From Pseudomonadota bacterium (GTDB lineage: Bacteria; Pseudomonadota; Gammaproteobacteria; Burkholderiales; Burkholderiaceae): 7,565 nt of DNA. The stretch lies in the NCBI GenBank assembly GCA_023441105.1, contig JAEZQX010000107.1:1-7565 (forward strand), written 5' to 3'. A program made the position numbers and the translations under genes. The notes beneath the pieces were generated by a model, which was not told the origin of the DNA, made no database searches, and worked only from the letters and a program-made list of their open reading frames with translations. Shown in pieces: positions 6,087 to 7,565 of this stretch. Numbering within the stretch: the stretch's first letter is position 1; every line of letters starts with the position of its first letter.

Positions 6087-7283
6087 ATGAGCAAGCAACT
6101 CCAGGACGCCTGGGTAGTCGCCGCCACCCGCACGCCCATCGGCAAGGCGCCGCGCGGCGTGTGCCGCAACGTCCGTCCCGATGATCTGCTGGTGAAGGCG
6201 ATCCAGTCCGCCGTGGCCCAGGTGCCGAACCTGGACCCGAAACTGATCGAGGACGCCATCGTCGGCTGCTCCTTCCCCGAAGCGGAGCAAGGCCTGAACC
6301 TGGCGCGCATGTCGGTGCTGCTGGTCGGCCTGCCAAAAAGCGTGGGCGGAGTGACGGTGAACCGCTACTGCGCCTCCGGCATTACCGCAGTGGCCATGGC
6401 AGCTGACCGCATCCGCGTGGGCGAAGCCGATGTGATGATTGCGGCGGGCGTGGAATCGATGTCCATGGTGCCCATGATGGGCCACCATCCTTCGATGAAC
6501 ATGGGCGTCTTCAAGGATGAAAACATCGGCATGGCCTATGGCATGGGCCTGACCGCCGAAAAGGTTGCCCAGCAGTGGAAAGTCAGCCGCGAAGACCAGG
6601 ACGCCTTTGCCCTCGCCTCGCACCAGAAAGCCCTGGCCGCCCAGAAGAACGGCGAGCGCGAAGGCGAAATCACGCCGGTGGACGTGGAGGAAAAATTCCC
6701 TGACCTGGCCAGCGGCGAAGTAAAGATCATCACCCGCACCGTGACGGAAGACGAAGGCCCGCGCGCCGATACCAGCCTCGACGCACTAGCTCGATTAAAG
6801 CCCGTGTTTGCCGCCAAGGGTACGGTCACGGCCGGCAACAGCTCGCAAACTTCGGATGGCGCCGGGGCGCTGATCCTGGTGTCGGACCGTGTGCTGCGCG
6901 AACACAATCTCACTCCACTGGCGCGCTTTGTCTCCTTCGCCGTGCGCGGCGTGCCACCGGAAATCATGGGGATCGGTCCCAAGGAGGCCATTCCCGCGGC
7001 CTTGCGTTCTGCCGGCCTGACCCAGGACCAGCTGGACTGGATCGAGCTCAATGAAGCCTTCGCCGCCCAGGCCTTGGCTGTCATGCGGGACCTGAACCTC
7101 GACCCGGCCAAGGTCAATCCGCTGGGCGGCGCCATTGCGCTGGGCCATCCCCTGGGCGGCACTGGCGCCATCCGCTCGGCCACTGTGGTGCATGCGCTGC
7201 GCCGTCATCAGCTCAAGTACGGCATGGTCACCATGTGCGTGGGCACCGGCATGGGCGCGGCGGGCATCTTCGAGCGCGCCTGA
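6087..7283 (+). CDS. fadA: acetyl-CoA C-acyltransferase (3-ketoacyl-CoA thiolase)
   Basis: A 398-residue thiolase, normal for the family, that ends the beta-oxidation cycle by cleaving 3-ketoacyl-CoA with CoA to acetyl-CoA and a shortened acyl-CoA. All catalytic elements are present: nucleophile Cys95 in VNRYCASG, NEAF (322-325), His354 in ALGHPLGGTGA, and the acid/base Cys384 in MCVGTGMG. The ATG at 6087 has AGGAG at 6074-6078, and the gene begins 31 bp after the FadN-like gene. That position beside a hydratase/dehydrogenase argues for the degradative enzyme rather than a biosynthetic acetoacetyl-CoA thiolase, although motifs alone do not separate them. Codon use is milder than in the upstream genes, with many GAA and four ATT codons. 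A run of rare codons (GCA CTA GCT CGA TTA) encodes residues 233-237. Confidence 0.93.
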   Translation: MSKQLQDAWVVAATRTPIGKAPRGVCRNVRPDDLLVKAIQSAVAQVPNLDPKLIEDAIVGCSFPEAEQGLNLARMSVLLVGLPKSVGGVTVNRYCASGITAVAMAADRIRVGEADVMIAAGVESMSMVPMMGHHPSMNMGVFKDENIGMAYGMGLTAEKVAQQWKVSREDQDAFALASHQKALAAQKNGEREGEITPVDVEEKFPDLASGEVKIITRTVTEDEGPRADTSLDALARLKPVFAAKGTVTAGNSSQTSDGAGALILVSDRVLREHNLTPLARFVSFAVRGVPPEIMGIGPKEAIPAALRSAGLTQDQLDWIELNEAFAAQALAVMRDLNLDPAKVNPLGGAIALGHPLGGTGAIRSATVVHALRRHQLKYGMVTMCVGTGMGAAGIFERA

Positions 7284-7301
7284 TCACTACAAGGAGGAGA
7301 C

Positions 7302-7565
7302 ATGGGCATCAGGACAGAACAAGCCGGCGGCGTGGCCATCATCGCCTTCGACCGGGGTGAAAAAAAGAATGCCATCACCGCGGCCATGTACCAGCAGATG
7401 GCTGATGCCCTGGCTGCTGCTGAGCAGGATGGCGCAACCCGCGTCATCCTGATCAAAGGCAGCGAACAGGTCTTCACGGCCGGCAATGACCTGGAAGATT
7501 TTCTGCGCTCGCCGCCGCAAGGGGAGGACAGTCCGGTCTACCAGTTCATGCGGCAGCTGTCCGGC
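7302..7565 (+). CDS. enoyl-CoA hydratase/isomerase family protein, 3' end cut by window edge
   Basis: The first 88 codons of a crotonase-fold protein run off the right edge. It starts at the ATG at 7302 behind a very strong Shine-Dalgarno (AAGGAGGAG, 7291-7299), 18 bp after the thiolase stop, so it is the next gene of the operon. Visible elements are FDRGEKKNAIT (early strand and the Asn-Ala turn typical of the family) and RVILIKGSEQVFTAGNDLEDF, which contains the first oxyanion-hole loop. Catalytic glutamates would lie beyond the edge. The loop reads AGND rather than the more common AGAD. This resembles some enoyl-CoA isomerases (ECI2/PECI type) as well as many bacterial hydratases, so isomerase activity on unsaturated acyl-CoAs is possible. 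The function is therefore given only at family level. Confidence 0.88.
   Translation, partial: MGIRTEQAGGVAIIAFDRGEKKNAITAAMYQQMADALAAAEQDGATRVILIKGSEQVFTAGNDLEDFLRSPPQGEDSPVYQFMRQLSG

Noticed and set aside
3455..6310. 951-codon open frame on the minus strand opposite the FadN-like gene
   Set aside because: It is the mirror of a strongly GC3-biased gene. It has no family motifs, whereas the plus-strand frame has all the catalytic residues of two enzyme families.
1..7565. A novel defence, mobile or CRISPR system
   Set aside because: There are no CRISPR repeats, transposase, integrase, tRNA-like attachment site or toxin-antitoxin-like pair. Every gene except the DUF2147-like one falls in a well-known metabolic or regulatory family.

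Overview
The window is GC-rich DNA with very strong G/C preference at third codon positions. Its gene content resembles fatty-acid degradation clusters of Betaproteobacteria (Rhodocyclales or Burkholderiales type), although I cannot name a species from the sequence alone. It is dominated by one plus-strand operon for fatty acid beta-oxidation under a TetR-family regulator. I see no RNA gene, insertion sequence, phage gene, CRISPR array or origin.

Layout. Bases 1-585 (minus strand, 3' end outside the window) hold an HpcH/HpaI-type aldolase gene, divergent from everything else. Bases 586-784 are a GC-rich intergenic region containing a clear sigma70-type promoter (TTGACA, 16 bp, TAAAAT) and, just downstream of its -10 box, a perfect 12-bp palindrome (ACGAACGTTCGT) that looks like a TetR-family operator. 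Then come, all on the plus strand and with short gaps: a TetR regulator (785-1441), a large acyl-CoA dehydrogenase (1454-3238), a short exported DUF2147-like protein (3316-3624), a bifunctional 3-hydroxyacyl-CoA dehydrogenase/enoyl-CoA hydratase of FadN domain order (3668-6055), a thiolase (6087-7283) and the start of an enoyl-CoA hydratase/isomerase (7302 to the window edge).

Together the enzymes cover a full turn of the beta-oxidation spiral: dehydrogenation, hydration, NAD-linked oxidation and thiolysis. The extra hydratase/isomerase probably helps with unsaturated or shorter substrates. The regulator is the first gene of its own operon and the palindrome overlaps the predicted transcription start, so it most likely represses itself and the pathway until an acyl-CoA accumulates.

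This is largely a recognisable system rather than a new one. Points worth a second look are: a sharp change in codon choice inside the FadN-like gene near base 4480 (no ATT isoleucine codon before it, ten after it), which suggests a recombination joint or a chimeric assembly; a DUF2147 protein that appears to have lost the middle of its domain in frame; a 19-nt direct repeat with a GC hairpin between the dehydrogenase and DUF2147 genes; and a cluster of rare codons in the thiolase.
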